Source of the DNA: Bradyrhizobium sp. Y36
Lineage (GTDB): Bacteria > Pseudomonadota > Alphaproteobacteria > Rhizobiales > Xanthobacteraceae
Assembly (NCBI RefSeq): GCF_002531575.1
Contig: NZ_NWTI01000012.1
Location: 1 to 64,000 of the forward strand
Direction of reading: 5' to 3'
DNA: 64,000 bases
The notes beneath the pieces are model-generated. The model was not told the DNA's origin and did no database searches. It was given only the letters and a program-made list of their open reading frames with translations. This document shows, in pieces, positions 23,171-31,939 of the stretch. Position 1 is the first letter of the stretch. Each line of letters opens with the position of its first letter. Both the position numbers and the translations under genes were made by a program.

Positions 23171-25021
23171 ATGACAGTCGCCCCACGCGACGACGTTGCA
23201 GGCCTGTTCGCCAGCCCGCGGACCGTCGCAGAGCATCGCGCCGACGGCAGCATTCTGCTGCGCTCGCCCGAACCGTTAGGCAACAGTGCGCGCTGCGTCG
23301 GCGACTGGCTGGAGCATTTTGCGCGGCAGACGCCGGATGCGATCTTCCTTGCGGAGCGGGGCAACATCGATGCGCCCTGGACCACCGTCAGCTATGCGGA
23401 GGCGCTGCGGAAAGTGCGTGGCGCAGCGTCCTGGATTCTGGCGCAGGGCCTCAGCGCGGAACGTCCGCTCGCGATCCTCTCCGACAACAGCGTCGATCAT
23501 GCGCTGCTCGCGCTTGCCGCCCAGCATGTCGGCGTGCCCTCGGCCGCGATCTCGCCGGCCTATTCGCTGATATCGAGGGATTTCGAGAAGCTCAGAAGCA
23601 TGATCACGCTGCTCGATCCCGGCGCGATCTACGTCTCTGCGACCGGGCCCTTCACGGCCGCGCTGGCGGCCATCGCACCGCTGCACCGGGCGCAGATCAT
23701 CAGCGGCAAGGAGGACGATGGCGCTGCGCTCCCCTTCCGCGCCGTCGCGGCGACGCCGGAGAGCCCCGAGGTGGCAACGGCGTTCGCGGCGGTGACGCCG
23801 GATACGATCGCAAAATTCCTGTTCACGTCGGGCTCGACCGGAACGCCCAAGGCCGTCATCAATACCCAGCGCATGCTGACCTCGAGCCAGCAGGCCAAGG
23901 CGCAGACCTGGACTTTCCTGCAGCCGGGACGCGGTGATCTCGTCATCCTCGACTGGCTGCCCTGGAGCCACACGTTTGGCGCCAACCACAATTTCAATCT
24001 CGTGCTGCGCAATGGCGGCTCGCTCTATATCGACGGCGGCAAGCCCGCGCCCGGGCTGTTCGCGACCTCGCTCGCCAATCTCAGAAGCGTGATGCCGACG
24101 GTCTATTTCAACGTGCCGCGCGGCTTCGACATGCTGATTGCGGCGCTGCGCGGCGACGAGGAGCTCTGCCGCCGCTTCTTCAGCGAGGTGAGGTTCGCCT
24201 TCTATGCCGGCGCCGCGCTGCCGCAAAACCTGTGGGATGCCCTCGAAGAGCTGTCGCTCAAAACGGTCGGCCGGGCGCTGCCGATGGTCTCGGCCTGGGG
24301 CTCGACCGAAACCTCGCCGCTCGCGACCGATTGCCATTTCCTCGCCGAGCGCTCCGGCAATATCGGCGTGCCGATTCCCGGTACCGAGCTGAAGCTCGTC
24401 ACCTCGGGCGACAAGCTGGAGGTGCGCGTGCGCGGCCCCAACGTCACGCCGGGCTATTGGAAGGCGCCCGAGTTGACGCGGCAGGCCTTCGACGAGGAGG
24501 GCTTCTATCTGATCGGCGATGCCGTGAAGCTTGCCGATAGCGCGCGGCCGGAGCGCGGCCTGTTCTTTGACGGCCGTGTCGCCGAGGATTTCAAGCTCAA
24601 TTCCGGCACCTGGGTCAGCGTCGGCACGCTGCGGGTCGCCGGCATCGCTGCGCTCGCGCCGCTGGCGCAGGACATCGTCGTCGCCGGCCACGGCGGCGAC
24701 GAGGTGCGCTTCCTGATATTCCCGAACATCGCGGCTTGCCGCGCCCATGCGGGCCTGCCCGACGCGGCCGATGTGAGCGAGGTGCTCGCACACGACAAGG
24801 TCAGGACCGCCATCGCGCAAGGGCTCGCGAGGCTGAAGCAGCAGGGCCCCAATTCCTCCGGCCACGCTACCCGCGCCCTGCTGCTCGCCGAGCCGCCATC
24901 GGTCGACGGCGGCGAGATCACCGACAAGGGCTACATCAACCAGCGCGCCGTGCTGACGCGGCGTGCGGATGCGGTGACGCGATTGAACGATGACGCGTCG
25001 TCGGAATGGATTGGTCTCTAA
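23171..25021 (+). CDS. fcs: Feruloyl-CoA synthase (hydroxycinnamate-CoA ligase)
   Basis: 616 residues from the ATG at 23171 (strong GGAGGGAGGAAG). It is an ANL-superfamily adenylate-forming ligase, with P-loop FLFTSGSTGTPKAVINT, core SAWGSTETSP, and the hinge region LIGDAVKLADSARPERGLFF followed by GRVAEDFKLNSGTWVSVG, which is characteristic of feruloyl-CoA synthases rather than acetate or benzoate ligases. It activates ferulate or p-coumarate to the CoA thioester. The companion hydratase/lyase (Ech/CouA) is not adjacent, so side-chain cleavage must be encoded elsewhere. Confidence 0.87.
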   Translation: MTVAPRDDVAGLFASPRTVAEHRADGSILLRSPEPLGNSARCVGDWLEHFARQTPDAIFLAERGNIDAPWTTVSYAEALRKVRGAASWILAQGLSAERPLAILSDNSVDHALLALAAQHVGVPSAAISPAYSLISRDFEKLRSMITLLDPGAIYVSATGPFTAALAAIAPLHRAQIISGKEDDGAALPFRAVAATPESPEVATAFAAVTPDTIAKFLFTSGSTGTPKAVINTQRMLTSSQQAKAQTWTFLQPGRGDLVILDWLPWSHTFGANHNFNLVLRNGGSLYIDGGKPAPGLFATSLANLRSVMPTVYFNVPRGFDMLIAALRGDEELCRRFFSEVRFAFYAGAALPQNLWDALEELSLKTVGRALPMVSAWGSTETSPLATDCHFLAERSGNIGVPIPGTELKLVTSGDKLEVRVRGPNVTPGYWKAPELTRQAFDEEGFYLIGDAVKLADSARPERGLFFDGRVAEDFKLNSGTWVSVGTLRVAGIAALAPLAQDIVVAGHGGDEVRFLIFPNIAACRAHAGLPDAADVSEVLAHDKVRTAIAQGLARLKQQGPNSSGHATRALLLAEPPSVDGGEITDKGYINQRAVLTRRADAVTRLNDDASSEWIGL

Positions 25022-25050
25022 CTGCAAAATGACCGCACTCGTTGCTCCCG

Positions 25051-25180
25051 TGCCCCGGACGCAGCGCAGCACGCAGTGATGCGCTGCTGAGCCGGGGCCC
25101 ATCTCTCGTCGTGCGCGGAGTCGCATGGGTCCCGGCTCTGCGCAGCAGCGTTTTACGCTGCAGCGCGTCCGGTACACGGG
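25051..25180. repeat. GCCCCGGACGCAGCGC-type palindromic repeat
   Basis: GCCCCGGACGCAGCGCAGCA ... CAGCGCGTCCGG with inner GCTGAGCCGGGGCCCAT / GGGTCCCGGCTC. A relative is at 63777-63896. It is part of the 465-base gap 25022-25486. Confidence 0.8.
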
Positions 25181-25191
25181 AGCGTCGGTCG

Positions 25192-25260
25192 TCTGGATTG
25201 CTTCGCGGAGCCTGTCATCGGGCCGCGCTTTGCGCGGACCCGTTGGCTCGCAATGACGGG
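25192..25260. repeat. Half copy of the TCTGGATTGCTTCG / CGCAATGACG repeat
   Basis: TCTGGATTGCTTCGCGGAGC ... GGCTCGCAATGACGGGG is the right half of the repeat seen complete at 31801-31885 and 50461-50544, interrupted here by GGGCCGCGCTTTGCGCGGACCC. Confidence 0.75.
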
Positions 25261-25321
25261 GAGAGAGACGAAGTCCCCCAATACGCCAGCCACCCTGCCG
25301 CAATATATTTCTGATTCCTTT

Positions 25322-25335
25322 GTTGCCTAAGCAAC
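25322..25335. promoter_or_regulatory. Orphan MarR-type palindrome with downstream start signal
   Basis: GTTGCCTAAGCAAC has 5-bp arms around CTAA and resembles operators of MarR regulators of aromatic catabolism. Downstream, GGAGGAAACGATG near 25396-25408 looks like a good ribosome binding site and start, but the frame is arginine- and glycine-rich and runs into the end of marR. It may be the control region of a lost gene. Confidence 0.35.
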
Positions 25336-25486
25336 TAATTTGTGCGAACCGTTCCGGGAAGCGATGACGGCGGGGAAACCGCCGCGTCCGATCCTGGAGG
25401 AAACGATGCTCGGCCCGCGTGGTGCCGCCGGCAAACACCGGCGCATGCCTGGACGTGACGGAGGGGCGCGCTTGGCGCGCGACCCG

Positions 25487-25993
25487 TCAGGCTTCCGTGC
25501 CGCCGGTGACCGCGCCGAGATTCTCGTGCAGCCGGCGCAGCAGGTCGATCAGCACCTCGCGCTCGTTCTTGTCGAGGCACGACAGCAGCCGCCGCTCGCG
25601 TTCGAGCGCGGCGACGATCACCTTGTCATGGGTGGCGCGGCCCTTTGCCGTCAGCGAAATCGAATGGGTGCGGCCGTCATTGGGATCGGTGCGGATAGAG
25701 ACCAGCCCGCGCTTCTCGAGGCCCGCCAGCGTCCGGCTCACCGGCCCCTTGTCGAAGCCGATGACGTGGCAGATGCGCGAGGCCGGAATGCCAGGCTCGA
25801 TCGCCAGCAGCGACATGATCCGCCATTCCGTGACGTTGACGCCGAACTGCTTCTGATAGAACGCGGTCGCGCTGTTCGAGAGCTTGTTGGCGATGAAGGT
25901 GACGAACGCCGGGACGTAACGATCGAGATCGAGCGTCGGTCCCGCCTCGACGGCGGCAGGCTTCTGGCGGGATCGGGTCAAGGACGGCGGCAT
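25487..25993 (-). CDS. MarR-family regulator divergent from the P450
   Basis: 168 residues. A helical N-terminus (RYVPAFVTFIANKLSNSATA) precedes the winged helix-turn-helix (VTEWRIMSLLAIEPGIPASR, GFDKGPVSRTLAGLEKRGLV), with the conserved DPNDGRTHSISLT wing. It is transcribed away from the P450-ferredoxin genes with only 83 bases between starts, so it probably controls them, most likely responding to an aromatic acid or its CoA ester. No perfect palindrome was found in the short shared region. Confidence 0.87.
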   Translation of the reverse strand: MPPSLTRSRQKPAAVEAGPTLDLDRYVPAFVTFIANKLSNSATAFYQKQFGVNVTEWRIMSLLAIEPGIPASRICHVIGFDKGPVSRTLAGLEKRGLVSIRTDPNDGRTHSISLTAKGRATHDKVIVAALERERRLLSCLDKNEREVLIDLLRRLHENLGAVTGGTEA

Positions 25994-26076
25994 GGCGGGA
26001 TTCTGACTCGCGGCGGGCGCAGAGACCTAAGGGCATGCGCCGCCCTTTCACAAGATCAAAATGAGGGAGGTCTCCC

Positions 26077-27297
26077 ATGACCGTATCCGGCACTCCGGCA
26101 TCGACGGGTCCTGCGTCCGTCCCGCATCTCGATGTCGATCCCTTCGACATGACATTCTTTGCCGATCCCTATCCGACGCATCAGCGGCTGCGCGAGGCGG
26201 GGCCGGTGGTCTATCTCGACAAATGGAACGTCTACGGTGTGGCGCGTTACGCCGAGGTCCATGCCGTCCTGAACGATCCCGCCACCTTCTGCTCCAGCCG
26301 CGGTGTCGGCCTGTCCGACTTCAAGAAGGAGACGCCGTGGCGGCCGCCGAGCCTGATCCTCGAGGCCGATCCGCCTGCCCACACGCGTACCCGTGCCGTG
26401 CTGTCGAAAGTGCTGTCGCCGACCGTGATGAAGCAGGTTCGCGACCGCTTTGCGGCGGCCGCGGAGGAGCGGGTGGACGCGCTGATCGAGAGGCGCAGCT
26501 TCGATGCGATCGCCGATCTCGCCGAGGCCTATCCGCTCTCGATCTTCCCCGATGCGCTGGGCCTGAAGGCGGAGGGACGCGAGCATCTCATTCCCTATGC
26601 CAGCGTCGTGTTCAACGCGTTCGGTCCGCCGAACGAGCTGCGCCAGCAGGCAATCGCGCGCTCGGCCCCGCACCAGGCCTATGTCGCCGAGCAGTGCCAG
26701 CGCGACAACCTTTCGCCCGGCGGTTTCGGCGCCTGCATTCATGCGCAGGCTGACGAGGGCGCCATCACCGCCACCGAGGCACCGCTGCTGGTGCGCTCGC
26801 TGCTCTCGGCCGGTCTCGACACGACAGTCAACGGCATCGGTGCCGCCGTCTATTGCCTGGCGCGCTTCCCCGATCAGTGGCAGCGCTTGCGCGACGATCT
26901 GACGCTGGCGCGCAACGCCTTCGAGGAGGCCGTGCGCTTCGAAAGCCCGGTGCAGACCTTCTTCCGCACCACCACGCGTGAGGTCGAGCTGTCAGGCGCG
27001 ACGATCGGCGAGGGCGAGAAGGTGCTGATGTTCCTCGCCGCCGCCAACCGCGATCCGCGGCGCTGGGACCAGCCTGACAGCTACGACATCACCCGGCGGA
27101 CCTCCGGCCATGTCGGCTTCGGCTCGGGCATCCACATGTGCGTCGGCCAGCTGGTCGCCCGCCTCGAAGGCGAGGTGATGCTGACCGCGCTGGCGCGCCG
27201 GATCGCGAAGATCGAGATCACGGGCGAGCCGAAGCGCCGCTTCAACAACACGCTGCGCGGGCTCGACAGCCTGCCCGTGACCATCACCCCGGCCTGA
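26077..27297 (+). CDS. Cytochrome P450, CYP199A-like para-substituted benzoate hydroxylase/demethylase
   Basis: 406 residues. The heme cysteine is C355 in FGSGIHMCVGQ; the I-helix reads LLSAGLDTTVNG with the conserved threonine pair; the ExxR helix is NAFEEAVRFESPVQ. SSRGVGLSDFK near residue 73 corresponds to the substrate carboxylate-binding loop of CYP199A enzymes, which demethylate 4-methoxybenzoate. The ferredoxin gene follows by 12 bases, as in Rhodopseudomonas. Strong ribosome binding site (GAGGGAGG). The likely role is entry of methoxylated lignin-type acids into 4-hydroxybenzoate metabolism. Exact substrate preference is inference. Confidence 0.85.
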   Translation: MTVSGTPASTGPASVPHLDVDPFDMTFFADPYPTHQRLREAGPVVYLDKWNVYGVARYAEVHAVLNDPATFCSSRGVGLSDFKKETPWRPPSLILEADPPAHTRTRAVLSKVLSPTVMKQVRDRFAAAAEERVDALIERRSFDAIADLAEAYPLSIFPDALGLKAEGREHLIPYASVVFNAFGPPNELRQQAIARSAPHQAYVAEQCQRDNLSPGGFGACIHAQADEGAITATEAPLLVRSLLSAGLDTTVNGIGAAVYCLARFPDQWQRLRDDLTLARNAFEEAVRFESPVQTFFRTTTREVELSGATIGEGEKVLMFLAAANRDPRRWDQPDSYDITRRTSGHVGFGSGIHMCVGQLVARLEGEVMLTALARRIAKIEITGEPKRRFNNTLRGLDSLPVTITPA

Positions 27298-27309
27298 CGA
27301 GGAGCCTTG

Positions 27310-27633
27310 ATGCCTGCCATCACCTTCATTCATCCCGACGGCAAGTCCGATCGCGTCGAGACTTCTGGCGGCGAGAGCGTCATGCAGGCCGCGACCCGGC
27401 ACGGCCTCGACGGCATTCTGGCCGAGTGCGGAGGCAACGCCATGTGCGCGACCTGCCACGTCTATGTCGACGAGAGCTGGCTCGCGCGCCTGCCCGCGGT
27501 GGCCGGCGACGAGGACGCGCTGCTCGACGGCACCGCTGCGGAGCGGCGGCCGAACAGCCGGCTGTCCTGCCAGATCGCAATCACGCCCGAGCTCGACGGG
27601 CTCGTGCTGAAGCTGCCGGAACGGCAGGTCTGA
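27310..27633 (+). CDS. [2Fe-2S] ferredoxin partner of the P450
   Basis: 107 residues from the ATG at 27310 (GAGGAG six bases upstream). Vertebrate/adrenodoxin-type cluster ligands are C40, C46, C49 and C87, in AECGGNAMCATCHVYVDE and RLSCQIA. It corresponds to palustrisredoxin-type electron donors of CYP199A enzymes. No ferredoxin reductase gene is nearby, so reducing power must come from a reductase encoded elsewhere. Confidence 0.93.
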   Translation: MPAITFIHPDGKSDRVETSGGESVMQAATRHGLDGILAECGGNAMCATCHVYVDESWLARLPAVAGDEDALLDGTAAERRPNSRLSCQIAITPELDGLVLKLPERQV

Positions 27634-27683
27634 ATTTCGATGTGCCGGCACCGACCGGCAACCAACAAACAGGGGAGGGAATC

Positions 27684-28895
27684 ATGAAGCACTTGAAGTG
27701 GACGCTGGCGCTGGCTGCGAGCCTGGTCGCCGGCGCGGCGAGCGCGGAGATCTCGGGCAATGTCGTGCGCGTCGGCGTGCTCAACGACATCTCCGGCATC
27801 TTCCAGGACACCAACGGCATGGGCTCGGTGGAAGCCGCGCGCATGGCGGCGGAGGATTTCAACGGCGGCGGAAAGGGCATCAAGGTCGAGATCGTCTATG
27901 CCGATCACCAGAACAAGGCCGATGTCGGCAACGCCATCGCGCGCAAATGGCTGGATGTCGAGGGCGTCGACGCCATCGTCGACGTGCCGAACTCGGCCGT
28001 CGGCCTCTCCATCAACACGCTGCTGCGCGACAGCCGCATGACGTTCCTGGCCTCGTCGACCGCAAGCTCGGATCTCACCGGCAAGGCCTGCTCGCCCAAC
28101 ACGATTCAATGGGTCAACGACACCTGGGCGACCGGCAACACCACGGCGGCGGCCATGGTCTCGCGCGGCGGCAAGGACTGGTACTTCCTCACGGTCGATT
28201 TCGCGCTCGGCAAGGGCATCGAGTCGGAGGCGCAGAAATACATCGAGGGACACGGCGGCAAGGTGATCGGCTCCTCCAAGCATCCGCTCGGCACCTCCGA
28301 CTTCGCGTCCTTCCTGTTGCAGGCGCAGAGCTCGAAGGCACAGGTGATCGGGCTCGCCAATGCCGGCGGCGACACCATCAACGCGGTGAAGCAGGCCGCC
28401 GAATTCGGCATCCAGCAGAACGGCCAGAAGCTCGTCGCCTTCCTGCTCTTCATCAACGACGTTCACGGCATGGGCATCAAGGTCGCGCAGGGCCTCCAGC
28501 TGATGGAAGCCTTCTACTGGGACATGAACGAGGACACCCGCGCCTTCGCCAAGCGCTTCGCCGCGCGTCCCGGCATGAACGGCAAGATGCCGAGCGGCAA
28601 CCAGGCCGGCGTCTATGCCTCGACGCTCGCGTATCTCAACGCCGTTGCCGCCACCGGCAGCGACAACGCCAAGGACGCCGTGCCCGAGATGAAGAAGTTC
28701 AGGGGTAAGGACAAGCTGTTCGGCGACACCACCATCCGCCAGGACGGCCGCGTCGTGCATCCCATGTATCTGTTCGAAGTGAAGAAGCCGGAGGAGTCGA
28801 AGTATCCGTACGACTATTACAAGCTCGTCTCGACGATTCCCGCGGACCAGGCCTTCCGCCCGCTGGCGGAAGGCGGGTGCGAATTGGTGAAGTAG
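27684..28895 (+). CDS. Leu/aromatic-type ABC binding protein (orphan)
   Basis: 403 residues from the ATG at 27684 (GGGGAGGGA upstream). A cleavable signal peptide (LALAASLVAGAASAE) precedes a type I periplasmic-binding fold (VRVGVLNDISGIFQDTNGMG, QVIGLANAGGDTINAVKQA). It follows the ferredoxin gene by 50 bases, suggesting co-expression with the P450. Homologous proteins in Rhodopseudomonas bind aromatic acids, so a methoxybenzoate or hydroxycinnamate ligand is plausible. No permease or ATPase gene follows; it probably serves a shared Liv-type channel. Confidence 0.87.
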   Translation: MKHLKWTLALAASLVAGAASAEISGNVVRVGVLNDISGIFQDTNGMGSVEAARMAAEDFNGGGKGIKVEIVYADHQNKADVGNAIARKWLDVEGVDAIVDVPNSAVGLSINTLLRDSRMTFLASSTASSDLTGKACSPNTIQWVNDTWATGNTTAAAMVSRGGKDWYFLTVDFALGKGIESEAQKYIEGHGGKVIGSSKHPLGTSDFASFLLQAQSSKAQVIGLANAGGDTINAVKQAAEFGIQQNGQKLVAFLLFINDVHGMGIKVAQGLQLMEAFYWDMNEDTRAFAKRFAARPGMNGKMPSGNQAGVYASTLAYLNAVAATGSDNAKDAVPEMKKFRGKDKLFGDTTIRQDGRVVHPMYLFEVKKPEESKYPYDYYKLVSTIPADQAFRPLAEGGCELVK

Positions 28896-28919
28896 CTCGA
28901 GAGAGCGCGGCCTCCTGTC

Positions 28920-28936
28920 ACCCTCCAGGGGAGGGT
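28920..28936. repeat. Short GC hairpin between convergent genes
   Basis: ACCCTCC-AGG-GGAGGGT lies 25 bases after the binding-protein stop and 33 bases before the end of the converging ndh gene. It may help end both transcripts, but lacks a T-run. Confidence 0.4.
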
Positions 28937-28968
28937 AAGGGGAGCGCGCGCAGCGCTAGACTAGCCCC

Positions 28969-30231
28969 CTACACCACCTTGCTGCTTCCCTGCGTGATCA
29001 GCCGCGCCGCGCGCTGGTCTCGGGCGTAGATCCAGAGCCAGCTCAGCGCGACGCTGAGGCGGTGGCGCAGGCCGATCAGGAAGTAGATGTGGGCGATGCC
29101 CCAGATCCACCACGCGATGGCGCCGCGCAGCTTGAAGCGGCCGAAGTCGATCACCGCAAGCCGCTTGCCGATCTGGGCGAGGCTGCCGGCATGCTTGTAG
29201 CGGAACGGGCCGGTCGCAGCGCCGCGCAGCCGCGCTCTGATGGTCTCGGCGACATGACGACCTTGCTGCTTCGCCGCCGGCGCGATGCCGGGCACCGGCT
29301 TGCCGTCCCAGGCGTTGATGCTGGTGGTGTCGCCGATCGCAAAGATCTCGGGATGGCCTGGAATGGTGAGGTCGGCTTCCACCTGTACGCGCCCGGCGCG
29401 ATCGGCGGGTGCACCCAGCCATTCGGCGGCAGGCGAGGCGCGCACGCCGGCGGCCCAGATTCGTGTCTTGGCCTCGAGCAGCTTGCCGCCGAACACCACG
29501 CCCTCGCGATTGATTTCGGTGACCGCCTGCCCGAGCACGACCTCGACGCCGATTTTCTCGAGCGAGGCCTGCGCGTAGGCCGACAGATCGTCGGGAAAGC
29601 CCGCGAGCACGCGCGGTCCTGCCTCGATCAGCACGACGCGCGCCTTGTGGGTGTCGATGTTGCGGAAGTCGGCGGGCAATGTGTGATGCGCCATCTCGGC
29701 GATGGTGCCGGCGAGCTCGACGCCGGTCGGACCGGCGCCGACGATGACGAAGGTCAGCCGCGCCGCGCGCTTGGCCGGATCGGTCTCGCGTTCGGCGCGC
29801 TCGAACGCCACCAGGATGTGCCGGCGCAGCGTGGTCGCATCCTCCAGCGTCTTCAGGCCGGGCGCCCATGCCTCCCATTCGTCGTGACCGAAATAGGCGT
29901 GGCGTGCGCCGGTCGCGAGCACCAGCGTGTCGTAGGGCACCTCGCTGCCGTCGTCGATCAGCACGCAGCGCCTGTCGGCATCGACGCCGCTCACGGTGGC
30001 GAACAGCGTCGTCACCTCGCGGCGGTCGCGCATGAGGTGGCGGATCGGCCAGGCGATCTCGCTGGTGGCGAGCGAGGCGGTCGCGACCTGGTAGAGCAGC
30101 GGCTGGAACAGATGATGGTTGCGGCGGTCGATCAGCGTGATCTCGACCGGGGCGCCCGCAAGCCGGTAGGTCGTCTCCAGCCCGCCGAAGCCGGCGCCGA
30201 CGATGACGACGCGATGGGGATGTGCGGCCAT
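28969..30231 (-). CDS. ndh: Type II NADH dehydrogenase (NDH-2)
   Basis: 420 residues from the ATG at 30231 (GAGGG upstream); 12 further in-frame codons upstream are not used. FAD-binding motif VVIVGAGFGGLETTYRL at the N-terminus, second nucleotide motif FVIVGAGPTGVELAGTIAEM, FAD loop IFAIGDTTSI and quinone-site region GIAPAAKQQGRHVAE. A hydrophobic C-terminus (WWIWGIAHIYFLIGLRHRLS) anchors it to the membrane. It oxidises NADH and reduces quinone without proton pumping, useful when aromatic degradation yields excess NADH. Monocistronic. Confidence 0.92.
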   Translation of the reverse strand: MAAHPHRVVIVGAGFGGLETTYRLAGAPVEITLIDRRNHHLFQPLLYQVATASLATSEIAWPIRHLMRDRREVTTLFATVSGVDADRRCVLIDDGSEVPYDTLVLATGARHAYFGHDEWEAWAPGLKTLEDATTLRRHILVAFERAERETDPAKRAARLTFVIVGAGPTGVELAGTIAEMAHHTLPADFRNIDTHKARVVLIEAGPRVLAGFPDDLSAYAQASLEKIGVEVVLGQAVTEINREGVVFGGKLLEAKTRIWAAGVRASPAAEWLGAPADRAGRVQVEADLTIPGHPEIFAIGDTTSINAWDGKPVPGIAPAAKQQGRHVAETIRARLRGAATGPFRYKHAGSLAQIGKRLAVIDFGRFKLRGAIAWWIWGIAHIYFLIGLRHRLSVALSWLWIYARDQRAARLITQGSSKVV

Positions 30232-30529
30232 GATACGCCCTCGAATCTCGCTGCTGCTCTTCCCCATTTAAGTGCGGATCGGACGTTGCGGTCCAATAGA
30301 CGTCATCAATCGCCGCATAGGCATGGTGTATCGATCCGGCGCGAAAAAGCGCCGCAGGCTCGGTCTAAGTAAGTAGAATTATATTTCTTGCCATCCCCGA
30401 TCAGGGCGAAATATGGTGCAGGGGCAGGCGCTGAGCCATTGGCGGCTCGACAGATTTTGCGTTCAATAGAGAAGGCCCAAGGCGGCGATCACCCCGCTTG
30501 CGGGCTCAATCATAAGGAGGGGAGTGATT

Positions 30530-31702
30530 ATGAAAACGGCATTCTGGCTGGCGGGCGCAGCGGCGCTGGTGCTGGCGAGCCCGGCTTTCGCCGGCGACAC
30601 CATCAAGATCGGCTTCGTTTCGACCTTCAGCGGCCCGACCGCCGTGATCGGCAACGACATGCGCAACTCCTTCGAGCTGGCGCTGGACCACATGGGCCGC
30701 AAGATGGACGGCAAGCCGGTCGAGGTGATCTACGAGGACGACGGCCAGAAGCCCGACGTCGGCAAGCAGAAGACCGAGAAGCTGGTGCAGTCCGACAAGG
30801 TCGACTTCATCGTCGGCTACATCTGGTCGAACGTGCTGCTGGCTTCGCTGAAAACCGCGGTGGATTCGCAGACCTTCCTGATCTCGGCCAATGCCGGCCC
30901 CTCGCAGCTCGCCGGCGAGCTGTGCAGCCCTTACGTGTTCTCGACCTCCTGGCAGAACGACCAGACGCCCGCCGCGATGGGCCTCTACATGAACCAGAAG
31001 GGCGTCAAGAGCGTGTTCCTGATCGGCCCGAACTACGCCGCCGGCAAGGACATGCTCGCGGGTGTGAAGAGCACCTTCAAGGGCGAGGTGAAGGGCGAGG
31101 AATACACGGTGTGGCCGAGCCAGCTCGACTTCTCCGCCGAGCTCTCCAAGGCGCGCGCCTCGGGCGCGGAATCGATCTTCGTGTTCTATCCGGGTGCAGC
31201 CGGCGTGCAGTTCCTCAACCAATATGCGCAAGCGGGCCTCAAGAGCACCATGCCGCTCTACACGGCCTTCACCGTCGACGAGCTGTCGCTGCCGCTGCAG
31301 AAGGAGAACGCGCTCGGCGTTCCCGGTGCGCAGGAATGGGTCAACGACCTCCCGAACGAGCAGAACAAGCGCTTCGTCGCCGACTACCGCAAGAAGTACA
31401 CCGGCCTGCGTCCGACCTATTACGGCGCGCAAGCCTATGACGCCGCGCAGCTCATCAACAGCGCGGTGGTCGCGGTGAAGGGCGACACCAGCAAGAAGGA
31501 CGCGATGAAGGCCGAGATGGAGAAGGCCAACTTCAAGTCGCTGCGCGGTCCCTTCAAATACGGCAAGAACCACATCCCGGTGCAGAGCTTCTATCTGCAG
31601 GACGTGGTCAAGGACGCCGAAGGCCAGCTCTCGCTGAAGACCGTCGCGACCATCGTCGAGAACGACCAGGATCGCTTCCACGACAAGTGCACGATGAAGT
31701 GA
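30530..31702 (+). CDS. Leu-type ABC binding protein (orphan)
   Basis: 390 residues. Signal peptide (FWLAGAAALVLASPAFAGD) and type I periplasmic-binding fold (IKIGFVSTFSGPTAVIGNDM, FLIGPNYAAGKDMLAGVKS, FVFYPGAAGVQFLNQYAQ). The ATG at 30530 has AGGAGGGG upstream; the GTG two codons earlier is too close to it. The 298-base region upstream holds a small hairpin (GGCGCGAAAAAGCGCC near 30339) and no gene. No permease is adjacent. The ligand cannot be stated; aromatic acids or amino acids are both possible. Confidence 0.88.
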   Translation: MKTAFWLAGAAALVLASPAFAGDTIKIGFVSTFSGPTAVIGNDMRNSFELALDHMGRKMDGKPVEVIYEDDGQKPDVGKQKTEKLVQSDKVDFIVGYIWSNVLLASLKTAVDSQTFLISANAGPSQLAGELCSPYVFSTSWQNDQTPAAMGLYMNQKGVKSVFLIGPNYAAGKDMLAGVKSTFKGEVKGEEYTVWPSQLDFSAELSKARASGAESIFVFYPGAAGVQFLNQYAQAGLKSTMPLYTAFTVDELSLPLQKENALGVPGAQEWVNDLPNEQNKRFVADYRKKYTGLRPTYYGAQAYDAAQLINSAVVAVKGDTSKKDAMKAEMEKANFKSLRGPFKYGKNHIPVQSFYLQDVVKDAEGQLSLKTVATIVENDQDRFHDKCTMK

Positions 31703-31710
31703 GCTGATGC

Positions 31711-31756
31711 TCCTCCCTCTTCCCGCTCGCGGGGAGAGGGCTGGGGTGAGGGGAGC
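31711..31756. repeat. CTCCCTC/GGGGAGAGGG hairpin repeat
   Basis: CTCCCTCTTCCCGCTCGCGGGGAGAGGG and following GGGGTGAGGGGAG is a reduced member of the CTCCCTCCCCC family, directly after the binding-protein stop, and probably ends that transcript. Confidence 0.65.
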
Positions 31757-31800
31757 CTCCGCGAGGACGGAGCCAGCGAGTTTTCTCAACCGTCTCCACC

Positions 31801-31885
31801 GTCATTGCGAGCGCAGCGAAGCAATCCAGAACCCCTCCGCGGAAAGATTCTGGATTGCTTCGTCGCAAGGGCTCCTCGCAATGAC
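31801..31885. repeat. GTCATTGCGAG/CTCGCAATGAC palindromic repeat
   Basis: GTCATTGCGAGCGCAGCGAA ... TTCGTCGCAAGGGCTCCTCGCAATGACG, with inner GCAATCCAGA / TCTGGATTGC. Other copies are at 50461-50544 and (half) 25192-25260. Confidence 0.85.
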
Positions 31886-31939
31886 GTGTTGAGAGCGTGC
31901 TCCCGATTGCGACATGACTCGTGGAGAGGCGAGAGGCGC

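Noticed and set aside
25340..26080. A 246-codon plus-strand frame over the marR gene
   Set aside because: Antisense to a complete MarR protein; only the start-like signal at 25396-25408 is kept as a possible gene remnant.
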